64,000 bases of DNA. Source: Amorphochlora amoebiformis (taxonomy: Eukaryota > Cercozoa > Chlorarachniophyceae). The position numbers and the translations under genes are program-made. Positions 1 through 63,994 of this stretch are shown in pieces. The notes under the pieces are model-generated. The model worked only from the letters and a program-made list of their open reading frames with translations, made no database searches and was not told the origin of the DNA. Within the stretch, counting starts at the first letter, position 1; each line of letters opens with the position of its first letter. The stretch is taken from positions 496,001 through 560,000 of the forward strand of contig BAAHQB010000051.1 of assembly GCA_054601695.1 (NCBI GenBank). Reading direction: 5' to 3'.

Positions 1-15103
<15,103 letters not shown>

Positions 15104-15259
15104 TCATATACACTTGAGAAGCGACCTCCAACAGCTTTCTTTGCGGCGATAATAAAAGTCCCGTAGTATCGCGTTTTGACTCGTTTTGACCGTGTCAATG
15201 CTGGTTTGTAATTGATAATTGTAACATACAGAAAATCTCATAATATTTGAACCTTTTTG

Positions 15260-15309
<50 letters not shown>

Positions 15310-15525
15310 ATATATATATAATCGTATGATATATCATCATAGCCTAGTATCATCATAGTATAAGTTACTCTATGTTAAATTGATTGATGTATATAATTAT
15401 TTTTACGCAGTCCACAGGCTAGCTTGTGACGAAATATTATCTAGATTCCTGAGATACCATCATGGTGTATATCATACTAATGATATATATATATATATAT
15501 ATCTAGCCTAGCTATTGTATATATC

Positions 15526-15579
<54 letters not shown>

Positions 15580-15641
15580 TAGTATATGAAGTACTATGAT
15601 ATTATATGATATCCATACATACAATATCCATACATACATAC

Positions 15642-15675
<34 letters not shown>

Positions 15676-16618
15676 GATATCATAGTGTATATATATATAC
15701 ATATATATGTAGTATATTTTACATATACATGTAATATTTCAACGGTACATGACATTTTAATTGTACAATTAGTAGTAGTAAATTTTTTCATGGCAAAGTT
15801 ATACTAGTATACTAATTATATATAAAAATATATATATATATATAATATATTACATATATACATTATCTAGATTTAGATTGTAACCGGTACCAGATGTGAT
15901 ATATACATTGTACTAGACTATGATAATATATGATTATATACCAGGCTAGTATGTACGGTCACTACAGTCAATAATATATAATGCACATATTATTTACACG
16001 TGTCAGGTATATATTATATTAATGATTAGTGTTCAGATGTTGAACTTCTACTATCTAGACTAGACAGACAGTGACAAGCTAAGCACTTACTACACCTAGA
16101 TCTAGAAATCTATTTACTGGAATTACATTTCAATGAGTAATAACTAGAATAATATAATAATATCCTAATTACTAGAATTAATCTAGTTAATCTAGTTAAT
16201 CTAGAGTTATTCTAGTAGAAGTATTATATTTATGTAAGCTATAATATATGATAGTACGTAGTGAAATCTACGACATGATTAAACGCTCAACCGTTATTAG
16301 CACTAACGCTTCAATACCCTGCGGGAGCTAGCAGCGCTAATTAAGAACTACGTGCACTAGTAGTAACTCAGGACACTGAATAGGTCACGCGGCCGGCTCA
16401 TCAGAAGTTAGTTCATGTACCTGGTCAAGTCACTTGAACACGCCGTTTGCACTCGACTTCCTACATCTAGACTCTAGAAGAAAACTGTCAGCTCGCTCTA
16501 CAATAAAACACTCCGCCTGACCAAAAACGGCCTGCTACCACATGGACGGAATAACACAATGGTCATTCTCCCTACGAAGATACTTGCGTTATTAGTTTAT
16601 ACTCTAGATGCGATAACC
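15104..16618. other. Intergenic: 3' flank, TA repeats and CTAG-rich DNA
   Basis: After the hydroxylase 3' end come TA tracts to about 15870 and then AT-rich DNA unusually rich in CTAG, TCTAGA and TAATCTAGTTA words (about 16030-16500). I find no open frame with coding character. It separates two convergent genes. Confidence 0.65.
15151..15156 (+). promoter_or_regulatory. Poly(A) signal AATAAA
   Basis: A canonical AATAAA hexamer lies 48 nt after the proposed hydroxylase stop codon at 15101-15103, supporting that exon as the 3' end. Confidence 0.6.
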
Positions 16619-17335
16619 CTAGAAGACTGGATTAACAACCCTGCAGCACCACGTGAGACGTTCGTGGGGGGTCTTTCTCCCCGACTGATCGTTCAGAATC
16701 GCTTCCACGGTGTCCAATTCTCGCCGCACCTGCATGATTTCATGTCCTTTGGGTGGTCCGTTCTTGATAATCGACTTGAAATATTGGTCCATAAAGTCAC
16801 TGAGCGAAACTTTCGATTGCATGGAGAAGTCGTGGGTGATCATCTGCTTGATTTTAAGCTGGTCGTCCATCATCGCTGTGAGCCTCTGCAGGTCGTCCAC
16901 TATCAGATACCCATTCCCCTTAAAATCCAGGATATTAAACAACTCCACATGTAGCCCTCTCATTTCTTCAATCCGTCCTAATTTCTTCATCTCCGTACGT
17001 ACCTTGAGGTCTTTCAGCCAAGCAAGGTTTTTCGTGAATGAGTCTTCATCCGCAAATGATCTCTGTGATACATGTTTCCTCATTGCCGCCACCAGTTCGC
17101 TCCGTTGTGGCGAGAGTGGTTCGGACACAAGTGCTTGCTTGATATCTCGCGCGAGAGGAATGTTATCCGGACAGGCATCCAAGACATCCTTGAAATCCTC
17201 ATCCGTCAGCTCGCCCTTCTCGTTGTAATCCACCCCATTCAGCACTTCATCCCAAAGAGTTTTGAGGTAAATATCCCGAGTATTTGCGTCTGAGGCATAC
17301 AGTGAGTTTCCTCCATATGTCTGTGAGCTTCCCAT
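16619..17335 (-). CDS. Protein with two EF-hand-like loops, unnamed
   Basis: A single open frame of 238 aa, ATG at 17335, TAG at 16619. Loop 1 (residues 36-47) reads DYNEKGELTDED and loop 2 (137-148) reads DFKGNGYLIVDD. Both have the EF-hand pattern D-x-x-x-x-G-x-hydrophobic-x-x-(D/E), with some coordinating positions replaced, so calcium binding may be weak. A degenerate third loop may sit near residues 167-178. The start MGSSQT fits an N-myristoylation pattern. Upstream of this ATG the frame stays open and strongly hydrophobic (LWLSLAVPVFLCLAATLA) back to a TGA, so an upstream exon spliced near 17385-17400 could instead supply a signal peptide or anchor. I do not recognise the family. Confidence 0.6.
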   Translation of the reverse strand: MGSSQTYGGNSLYASDANTRDIYLKTLWDEVLNGVDYNEKGELTDEDFKDVLDACPDNIPLARDIKQALVSEPLSPQRSELVAAMRKHVSQRSFADEDSFTKNLAWLKDLKVRTEMKKLGRIEEMRGLHVELFNILDFKGNGYLIVDDLQRLTAMMDDQLKIKQMITHDFSMQSKVSLSDFMDQYFKSIIKNGPPKGHEIMQVRRELDTVEAILNDQSGRKTPHERLTWCCRVVNPVF

Positions 17336-18300
17336 GGCCAAAGTTGCCGCCAAACAGAGAAACACTGGAACAGCCAGGCTGAGCCACAGGCCGAGCTGAA
17401 CAACGATAAGGTGTCGCCATTTTCACCTAAGGCTGTACTCGAAGTTTGGATAGTAGTCTATTAGTAGACTATTAGTAGCATATATTTCAGTATCTTAAGT
17501 TCCACAGATTCAAATCCTGATTATAATAATAATGTCAGCCATCGGAATATGACACTGGCCGTGTATTATGTGGAAGCTGGTACTTGCAGGACCTGTGGGG
17601 TTCGATCGTGAGCTATTTATTGGACATGCAAATGCTTTCATAGGGAGGGTATAAATCGTACAAGCGATTGATAAAGCTACAATTGACCATAGGGTTAGAT
17701 AAGTCTTGTATCAATGACAACCCCCCGCAACCCAAATACACCTCAACGTTGCCTTTCAGAATTAAAGTTTATTTCCCCCCCCATTCAAAAACCTTACCTC
17801 CACCATCACACAAGCTTTTCCTCAGAAATTCTCCGTTTTATGTCGTTCATATCTCTTAGAAGGTGCCTTTTATCCCCATTCAGGATTGGTGGCCAAAAGG
17901 CCGGCCTTCTTTCTCATTCCCGACCTTTTAAAATAAAAAGAATTCGACGGCATCGGGTTGTGCCGTTAATATCGGGGGTAGGTTTGAAACTGGACACGTG
18001 TAACATGTCAGTCAATGGCGTGTCGAGATCTCGGCTCGTGGGGGTGCTTGCATGTGATAGCTAAAAGCACGATTCATGAGTACTATGCGCATGTGCACAA
18101 TATTACACATACATACACTGTACGCTAGTACAATTTGCACGAACTGTCTGAGTACGTGCGACCGAAAACTGTAATGTATAAATACATTGCCATTGGCCAT
18201 TCCATTATATAATATTAAATATCATGATGTACATAATTGTAGTACTATGCAACAACACTTTAGTGTATACACACAATGATCGCATGTATAAATAAATATA

Positions 18301-18377
<77 letters not shown>

Positions 18378-18485
18378 GTATTGTACATATATATCTAACA
18401 TTGTATATATGTATATGGATACGTACAATGCATATGACATAATATTAATCAAAATTGATAACATTGTACAACATATGCACACATA

Positions 18486-18528
<43 letters not shown>

Positions 18529-19132
18529 CGTATATATCATGATATTGTATATATACACTATATAATATTATGCCATGATCAATTGTGATAAACTAGATAA
18601 ACGATACTACACAGAATTGCATATCTACTATCTAGACTATAGCCAGCTCGTAGCTATCTAGGCTATGGACTAGTATATAGAGCATGGAGTAGTGCTGCAT
18701 CCGGATACCTTACGCCTTTGAATACTAATGTATGAATGATTTCTGAATACCATCGTCGTTTGAATAGTTGCTTCGTAAAACTGAATACTAAACTATTCAG
18801 TCGTTCTGAATATTTCTGAAAGTAATTTTACTATTCAACCGATTGACAATTTACTAAGTATTCACTTGTACTGATAGACGTTGTTCAGTTTGAAACTTTT
18901 AACTTTGATCATGTATTATTGTGAAAATCTGCGAGTAAATACTGCTTGTTCGGGGTGCGGCGACTATTCCAGTTATCGTCACTGGAATCACTGGTAACTC
19001 ATGTTAAGGAGGTACCGTGTTCAGCCGTCGGGTCAAACGTATACAGTTGTCCCCTAGGCTAGCGGTTAGAGTTATTGGGAAACCATAACCCACGGCTTCA
19101 CTTGACCTGTTCTGCAATTCACTGACTGTTAA
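17336..19132. other. Intergenic, no supported gene
   Basis: Unique AT-rich DNA to about 18290, TA tracts at 18300-18550, a short CTAG-rich patch at 18590-18680, then a region with repeated GAATA(C/G)T words (about 18715-18870). A plus-strand open frame at 17714-18064 has unremarkable composition and no recognisable domain, so I do not call it. Confidence 0.55.
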
Positions 19133-19355
19133 TTATCCTGATTCCCAGCCATCGTCATCGTCGTCTTCATCCGGGAGTGCATCATCCAATGGAGAGCCAA
19201 CAAATTTACCTTCTGAAAAAAGTAGAGGAATCTTGGTGTCTGTGCTTGCTACATTGATGTTAGGTTATTTTCGCAAACAGTAACAACATATATTTATACG
19301 ATTTATGCGTACACATATACTGTATAATATACATATATACATACATGTACACATG

Positions 19356-19448
<93 letters not shown>

Positions 19449-21371
19449 ATATTATATATATTATATATATATATACATATACATATATATATTTATATAT
19501 AAATATATATATATATATTGTAAACACAAGGATAAAGAAATGTCGAGACAAAGGAGAGAGAAGAAGAGAGAGGGGAAGAGAGAGGCATGGAGAAAGAGAG
19601 AGAAAGAAGAATAGTAACAGAAGTGCAGAGAGTCAGAGAAAAAGAGAATGCTGGAATGAAAAGGGATACATGGAGGGAGAGAGAGGAGAGAAGAGAGAGG
19701 GTTGAAAAAAGAGGGAGAGAGTGTGAAGAAAGAGAGTGCCGTTGGCTCACCCTGTTTCTTCGGCGAAGTGGCTCTCGATGTACCACTCTCGGGAGGAGAA
19801 ATAGAAGGAGCTTTCCGTTCTATCTTACCGCCAATTGCATTTCGCAGGCGCTGGAGCTTTTGGCGCAGTTGTCCCATCATATCGGTCGACGGTGCTGCGG
19901 CCGTCTTTGAACTAGATTTGTTCTGATCAATATTATTTTTAACATATTGTTTACAGGAATACAAAATATGCGAGCGTGCAACGTGTAAATATGCTTACGA
20001 ACCGTGAGTGATATTCGTATGCGTTAATGGCTATTACCTTCCGTTCCTTTCTCTTCTTGAGTTTCTTGCCAGCACGAATGGCACTTAACAGTGCGTCTCG
20101 CCCACCACTAGCCTTGGGTGAAGCAGGTGCAGGTGCAGGCGCTGGGATATCCATCTGCGGAGGGGGTGGTACACCTTCTGACAAAGGCTCTGGAGGAGGG
20201 GAAGGACCTCCTGCACCTGAGGCAGGGGTGACAGGAACTGACGATGGAGCAGTAGTTACATGCAGATCTGGAATCGACGGCAGGTCTATGGTAGTGGCTG
20301 GCTGTTTTCTACTCGCTGCAGATATCGGTGGGAGATCCTTCAAATCAGTCGGAAGATTATGCAGATTAGCCATGGATGGAGCAATGGATCCTTCTTTAGT
20401 TGTATGTGGCAGGAACGATATGTCTGCCAATTGACCTAAAGGCAGATTCTCTGGGAGATCAAGTGTGGGTAGTTCTTCAATCTGCGGAGCATATTTGAGG
20501 GCCTCCATCGGATTGTCGAATGATGGCAAATCGGTTCCCTCGATCAGGGTTGTAGGAGCTGCAGCGAGCTCCACGTCTTGGATAGTTTCCTTCTCCTTCG
20601 TCAGAGATGACACTAAGTTGTCAAAAGAAGAGTAGTCTTTGTACGGGTTCTCGCTCGAGTTGAAGAGTAGGACGCTGCTGATAGACGGAAGATAATGTGG
20701 AAGTTTACCTAAACCCTCATCCGAGGATTGATTTTTCTCTTCTCGTCCTGTGGAGCCAATTTTAGGAATTAGCTTTGAGAGTTCGCTAAACAACTCGGAA
20801 GTGTTGGCTCGCTCAGCAGCATTGAGGAAATCTGCCTTTCGTGGATTCAGCTTTTTCCTTTGCGGTTCGGAGAGTACGTGATTCTCCTCAGGGAACACTC
20901 TTGCATTGTCGGCGAGACGTTCGGGTGCTGGATATCTGGAGAGACGTGCCGTTAGCTACTACATATTATTTAAGGGTGGACATACTTGCAAGCTGAAAAG
21001 ACTGTGGTCGCTCGGGATTTTCCCTTGACCTGGAGGATGTTGACCTTCTCCTTGCAAACCTCTATCCGCCGTGAGATCTCATCGAAGTTTCTTCTTTCTG
21101 CCACGATCTTAACGCCGATCCGCTTGAAAGAATCCTCCACAACCTGTAATATCAAACAGTTCTGGAACTTGTGATACAGGTGGTCATAGATGAAGCCTCA
21201 ACACACCTTCTCTAAGTGCATCAAGCTGTCAAAGGCTTGCTGCAGAGCCTGAGGTCTTGGGAGGTTATGTAGAACAACTGAAACACAATTCAGTGAGAAA
21301 TTACAATGCAAGAGTCTTAATTAGTCAGGACCATTCGAGCGATATCTCGCTTCGTCATCATCTAGGGGCAT
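19133..21371 (-). CDS. WASHC1: WASH complex subunit 1, complete six-exon gene
   Basis: Exons in coding order, complement of: 21332-21371, 21207-21277, 20986-21143, 20038-20935, 19751-19922, 19133-19212. They total 1,419 nt (472 aa), with all phases consistent. The N-terminal WASH homology region includes [23 protein letters not shown] and [20 protein letters not shown], matching WASH proteins closely. A proline-rich segment (about residues 280-350) precedes the V motif [18 protein letters not shown], the C helix [19 protein letters not shown] and an acidic end [11 protein letters not shown] with the invariant tryptophan. The protein would activate Arp2/3 on endosomes as part of the WASH complex. 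The start ATG at 21371 is the best in-phase choice. A second minus-strand ATG at 21490 would give only a ten-codon frame. Confidence 0.93.
19213..19750. repeat. WASHC1 last intron: TA repeats and a purine tract
   Basis: TA microsatellite (about 19350-19520) is followed by an almost pure purine GA/GGAGA tract on the plus strand (about 19535-19735), which is a polypyrimidine tract on the coding strand next to the donor at 19750. Confidence 0.7.
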
Positions 21372-21488
21372 TTTTGGTGCCCCCAAAATTTAACTACAGT
21401 TATGCTGGAGACTTTGGAGACTGTGAGAGAACTGGGATTCTATTTAAATCCCAGGCACTACCGGCGAAGAGATATCCCATCTTCCGCC
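21372..21488. promoter_or_regulatory. Compact divergent promoter between WASHC1 and the giant gene
   Basis: Only 117 bp separate the proposed start codons of WASHC1 (minus, 21371) and the giant gene (plus, 21489). The interval has no TA microsatellite. It contains an AT-rich TATTTAAAT core (21451-21459) within GGGATTCTATTTAAATCCC. Both promoters and 5' UTRs must overlap here or extend into the opposite gene. Confidence 0.5.
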
Positions 21489-58970
<37,482 letters not shown>

Positions 58971-59072
58971 GTAATAACAAGGACAGATGGAACGACGCGT
59001 AGCACAACTATCTAGACTAAGTCACATGAATTTGCGTTGGTTAATAATCATCCAATTGCATTGCAATAATTT

Positions 59073-59122
<50 letters not shown>

Positions 59123-59160
59123 TCATATATCTATCTATATATATATATATATATATAGAT

Positions 59161-59201
<41 letters not shown>

Positions 59202-60248
59202 CTAGAATATATAATATATATTGAGATATATGTATATATCTGTGTATATATATGTGTAAATAACATGTGGATGTATCTTTACAATTCGAAGTACATGTGA
59301 GCTGCAACTGTCGCATGTACGTAAATACTCTAGATATTATTAGATCAGTAGATCTAGAGATACATCGTCGTCGCATGCGTACCATGCCAAACCGCTCCTA
59401 CGTTCTAGACGTTGTTCAAACCGACAAGGCTAACAAGATTTTCGTACGTACTATAGTTTTATACGTACTATATATCTAGTATATATCTAGTATATATCTA
59501 ATAGTCTGCATCTAGTCGTGTTCGACTACATCATAGCTAGATAGTCTAGATAGTGTTGTTGTTTATTATACGTACGTACGTACTAGACATACATCAGATG
59601 GTACATCTACTAGATCTAGTTTTTTCTGTATGGGCCGGGGCCGGTACGTACGTAATGCGTGTACGTATACAGTATACGTATACGTATACGTATACACGTA
59701 TCACACGGTATACGTATCACGGCATACGACTAGTACGAATACGTCACACTGAGTTGCTCAGTACATCATAGCTAGATCTAGTAGATAGTGTTGTTTAGTA
59801 TACGTACGTACGTACTAGACGTACATCAGATGGTACATCTAGTTTTCCCTGTATGGGTCGGGCCCGGTACGTACTTATGCGTGTACGTATACAGTATACG
59901 TATACGTATACGTATACAAGTATCACACGGTATAGGTATCACGGCATACGACTAGTACGAATACGTACTTAAACCTAGTATACGATCTACAACACTAGAT
60001 ATACTACGATATATACATATGATGTAACGCGTCAGTAACTACTAGTATGTATGAGTACATAGACACGTATACGTACTAGACGTCGTCTTGAGTACACGCG
60101 TTCGAAATTTCGTAAGTTCGTGTGATATATTCTTGCAATTTATCTACATATACTATGATCTAGGGATTTTTTACGTACGTACATATACGAATAGTACGTC
60201 TTACAACCACTTGGGAATGCACACTGGGGAAGAACACAGACGCATCAA
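58971..60248. other. Intergenic between convergent genes
   Basis: 3' flank of the giant gene, a TA tract (59077-59195), then non-TA DNA rich in CTAG, TACG and GTATAC words with a tandem duplication (59527-59966). A short frame starting MPNRSYVLDVVQ at about 59383 precedes a plausible donor (TTC|GTACGT) but has no partner. No gene is called. Confidence 0.6.
59527..59966. repeat. Tandem duplication with TACG/GTATAC palindromes
   Basis: Two imperfect direct copies, 59527-59744 and 59762-59966, share TACATCATAGCTAGAT at the start, then (TACG)n, GTACATCAGATGGTACATCTA, GTACGTATACAGTATACGTA and TCACGGCATACGACTAGTAC. Each contains several perfect palindromes based on GTAC, TATA and CTAG. Confidence 0.85.
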
Positions 60249-60440
60249 TCATTGTATCATTACACGAACATTCAAGGCAGCATTAGGCACCAAGCCTGCA
60301 GCCTCCAAAGTCTCGTCATCGTCATCGTACGCCTTCCGTGGAAAATTAGTCCGAAGCTCAAAACTTACAAACAAAACAATTTTATACTTACACATACATG
60401 TACGTATATATATATATATATATATATATATTACATATAT

Positions 60441-60472
<32 letters not shown>

Positions 60473-60576
60473 GTCTGTGTGTGTGTATGTACGTATGTAC
60501 GTATAAATATATATTATTTAAATATAAATGTATATTATGGGATAGCATATATACGCACATATGTACAACACATATT

Positions 60577-60631
<55 letters not shown>

Positions 60632-60707
60632 ATGTGTGTATATATATGTGTATATGTCTATATACATGTATATGTATATGTGTGTATGTGTATAAAATAT
60701 ATGTATG

Positions 60708-60760
<53 letters not shown>

Positions 60761-60771
60761 TTGCATTGTTT

Positions 60772-60841
<70 letters not shown>

Positions 60842-61118
60842 TTATGTATATACAAATAAATATATATAAAATATATAGATATACCAAAACTTCATATATA
60901 AATAAGTATATATATATTTACATACATACATACATATATATATATATATAATACATGTATATATTTATATATTATATAATTTGTATGTTTATATCCAAAA
61001 ATATTATATAGTAACTTCCACGCATTTCTCACCGTGCTCCCTCGTCGAGTATACGCGCGATATGCTTACGGACAACACCTACCGTATCCTACATGTGTAT
61101 GTTTATATGTGTTCACAG

Positions 61119-61185
<67 letters not shown>

Positions 61186-61190
61186 ATATT

Positions 61191-61221
<31 letters not shown>

Positions 61222-61308
61222 ATATATATATATATATATTCACATATATGATATATATATCTACATGCACAGTTATATAAATATGTGCATATGCATAAGT
61301 ACATATAC

Positions 61309-61350
<42 letters not shown>

Positions 61351-61642
61351 TTATATACATATATATCGTTATATAAATATGTGCATATGCATGTCTCCAC
61401 ATATATATATATATATATATAAACTTTCATATAAATATATGTACATCTATACATATATATATATATATATACATATATATAGATATATATATATATATAT
61501 GTACATACATATATATTATATATACTACCATATATTTATATATATATATATATATTATATACACATACATGCATGTATATATATATGTATGTATATATAT
61601 ATATATATATATTTGTTCATATATATGTTCATATATATGTTC

Positions 61643-61682
<40 letters not shown>

Positions 61683-61846
61683 TGTGTATATATAGAAATA
61701 TATATATATATATATTATATTGCGTATTTATATCTATACATAGCGCAAAATTCTATATAAAGAATGCATATATATATGTGTGTGTGTGTATATGAATAAA
61801 AGCATGTATAATAAAAGGCATTACATATATATATATAGCGCGTGTA

Positions 61847-61888
<42 letters not shown>

Positions 61889-61919
61889 GTATATATGTAT
61901 GTATATGTATATATATGTG

Positions 61920-61952
<33 letters not shown>

Positions 61953-62032
61953 CATATATATGTCTTCATAGGTATAAATATGTATAATATTATACATATA
62001 TATACATATATATATGTATGAAAGTATGTATA

Positions 62033-62104
<72 letters not shown>

Positions 62105-62292
62105 GTAATATATATATATATATGTAAATATTATACATATATATATATATATATGAATTTGTATGTACATGTGCGTCTGTACATATGCATATTGTTAATA
62201 CTGATTTATGAATAACGATGTAACTAGTCAACCTGAAAGTTGGCTTTGAGGAGGAGACGCTTTCCTGTCGGGAGTTTCAGTTGAAGAGTGGT
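60249..62292 (-). CDS. UBX-domain protein, last three exons (5'-partial)
   Basis: Exons in coding order, complement of: 62233-62292, 61033-61088, 60249-60363; stop TGA at 60249-60251. Phases agree (0, then 2). The joined protein reads [76 protein letters not shown]. This is a whole UBX domain: ubiquitin fold with the FPR turn and the TLE.AGL.P.A.L end. UBX domains bind the N domain of p97/Cdc48, so the protein is probably a p97 adaptor. Upstream exons lie right of 62292, perhaps beyond the window. A fragment near 63570-63620 is a weak candidate. The subfamily cannot be told from the UBX domain alone. Confidence 0.85.
60364..62232. repeat. TA-filled introns of the UBX gene
   Basis: Introns 60364-61032 and 61089-62232 are (TA)n with GT/CA runs. 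The second also contains an (ATT)n microsatellite on the plus strand at about 62034-62105 and triple ATATATGTTC units at about 61616-61650. Confidence 0.7.
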
Positions 62293-62613
62293 CTGTTTAT
62301 TCGATGTATTTTAGAATTTTTATAGCTTGTCTATAAGTGTTCTCCTCTCTCTTATTCTTTCACACGAGATTGCAAAGTGCACCATTTTCGCATGTGTGGT
62401 ATACATAAACCTATATATATAAACATATATATATATATAGGGTTAGGGTTACGGATTAGGGTTTTTTCTCTTCAATTATAGATATGTTGACTAAACGGCC
62501 TTAGGGTTAGGTTGTGGCAGTTTTGGGTTAGGTTTGAGACGGGTTAGGGTTACCTTCCAGACGAGTTAGGGTTAGGCTTAGGGGGATAGGGTTATTGATA
62601 CATATGCATATAC

Positions 62614-62661
<48 letters not shown>

Positions 62662-62853
62662 CGGATTGGGGTTACGTTTCAGACGAGTTAGGGTTAGGCT
62701 TAGGGGGATAGGGTCATTGATACATATGCATATACGTATATATACATATATATATATATATGTATAAATATATATATATATATATATAAATATATATATA
62801 ATGTATAATATCAAAACACGTTATACACACGCTTTACTACGCATCATATCCAT

Positions 62854-62933
<80 letters not shown>

Positions 62934-62937
62934 TACT

Positions 62938-62974
<37 letters not shown>

Positions 62975-63019
62975 TTATAAATATATATATACATATACAT
63001 AAACATATACATATATATA

Positions 63020-63072
<53 letters not shown>

Positions 63073-63436
63073 TATTATGTATACATACATAAATATATAT
63101 ATATATATAACATATATATATAATGTAATATATATATATGTATGTATATGTATATATATATATATATGTATGTAACTATTCAACCGCTTCCACTATTTCT
63201 CGATAAAGCGGTGAAAAAGGAAAGAGTAAGTGAAAGAGAGGGAGAGAGGATAAAAACAGAGATTAAAAATAAAACAGATATAGAGACGAAACAGGGGACG
63301 AAACAGAGGGACGAAACAGAGAGACGAAACGGTTAGCCGAAACAGAGCGGAAAGAAAAAAAGAGGAGTCAAAAAGAGGAGAGAGAGATGTATGAGAGATG
63401 AAAACTTAGGAAGTGAGGAAGGAAAGAGAGTACATC

Positions 63437-63514
<78 letters not shown>

Positions 63515-63867
63515 GTACACACACATATATATATATATATATAGATATAACTATAAATAATATACAATATAAACCATCTTGCTGGGGTTCCTGAAAACTG
63601 AGCTGGAACTTCCAGTGACAACTGATAGCGAATAATACCATTATCATATTTATTGCTACTCTATAATGTTACGCTTATCATTATTCCTCCTTTTCGTTTC
63701 AATGTAAATATTTTTCGCAATAAATAGCCCTATTCAATTTTATATGAATGCATGTGTATAAACGGATGCACCGGATGTAAATACATACATATGTAATTAT
63801 ATATATATATATATATATGCATGTAATTAATGTATATATATATATATATATTAGTATGTATGTATGC

Positions 63868-63904
<37 letters not shown>

Positions 63905-63960
63905 GTACATAATATATTATATTTATATATATATATATATTATGTTTAGTACAAATATAA

Positions 63961-63994
<34 letters not shown>

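Noticed and set aside
16710-17228. Plus-strand open frame of 172 aa
   Set aside because: It is the antisense shadow of the EF-hand-like gene.
17714-18064. 116-aa plus-strand open frame
   Set aside because: No recognisable domain, no splice partners and unremarkable composition.
59383-59442. Possible first exon MPNRSYVLDVVQTDKANKIF followed by GTACGT
   Set aside because: No downstream exon continues it, and it lies in palindrome-rich intergenic DNA. Kept only as a note.
63560-63640. Possible upstream UBX-gene exon on the minus strand
   Set aside because: A short frame with acceptor-like sequence exists, but phase and family similarity do not support a choice.
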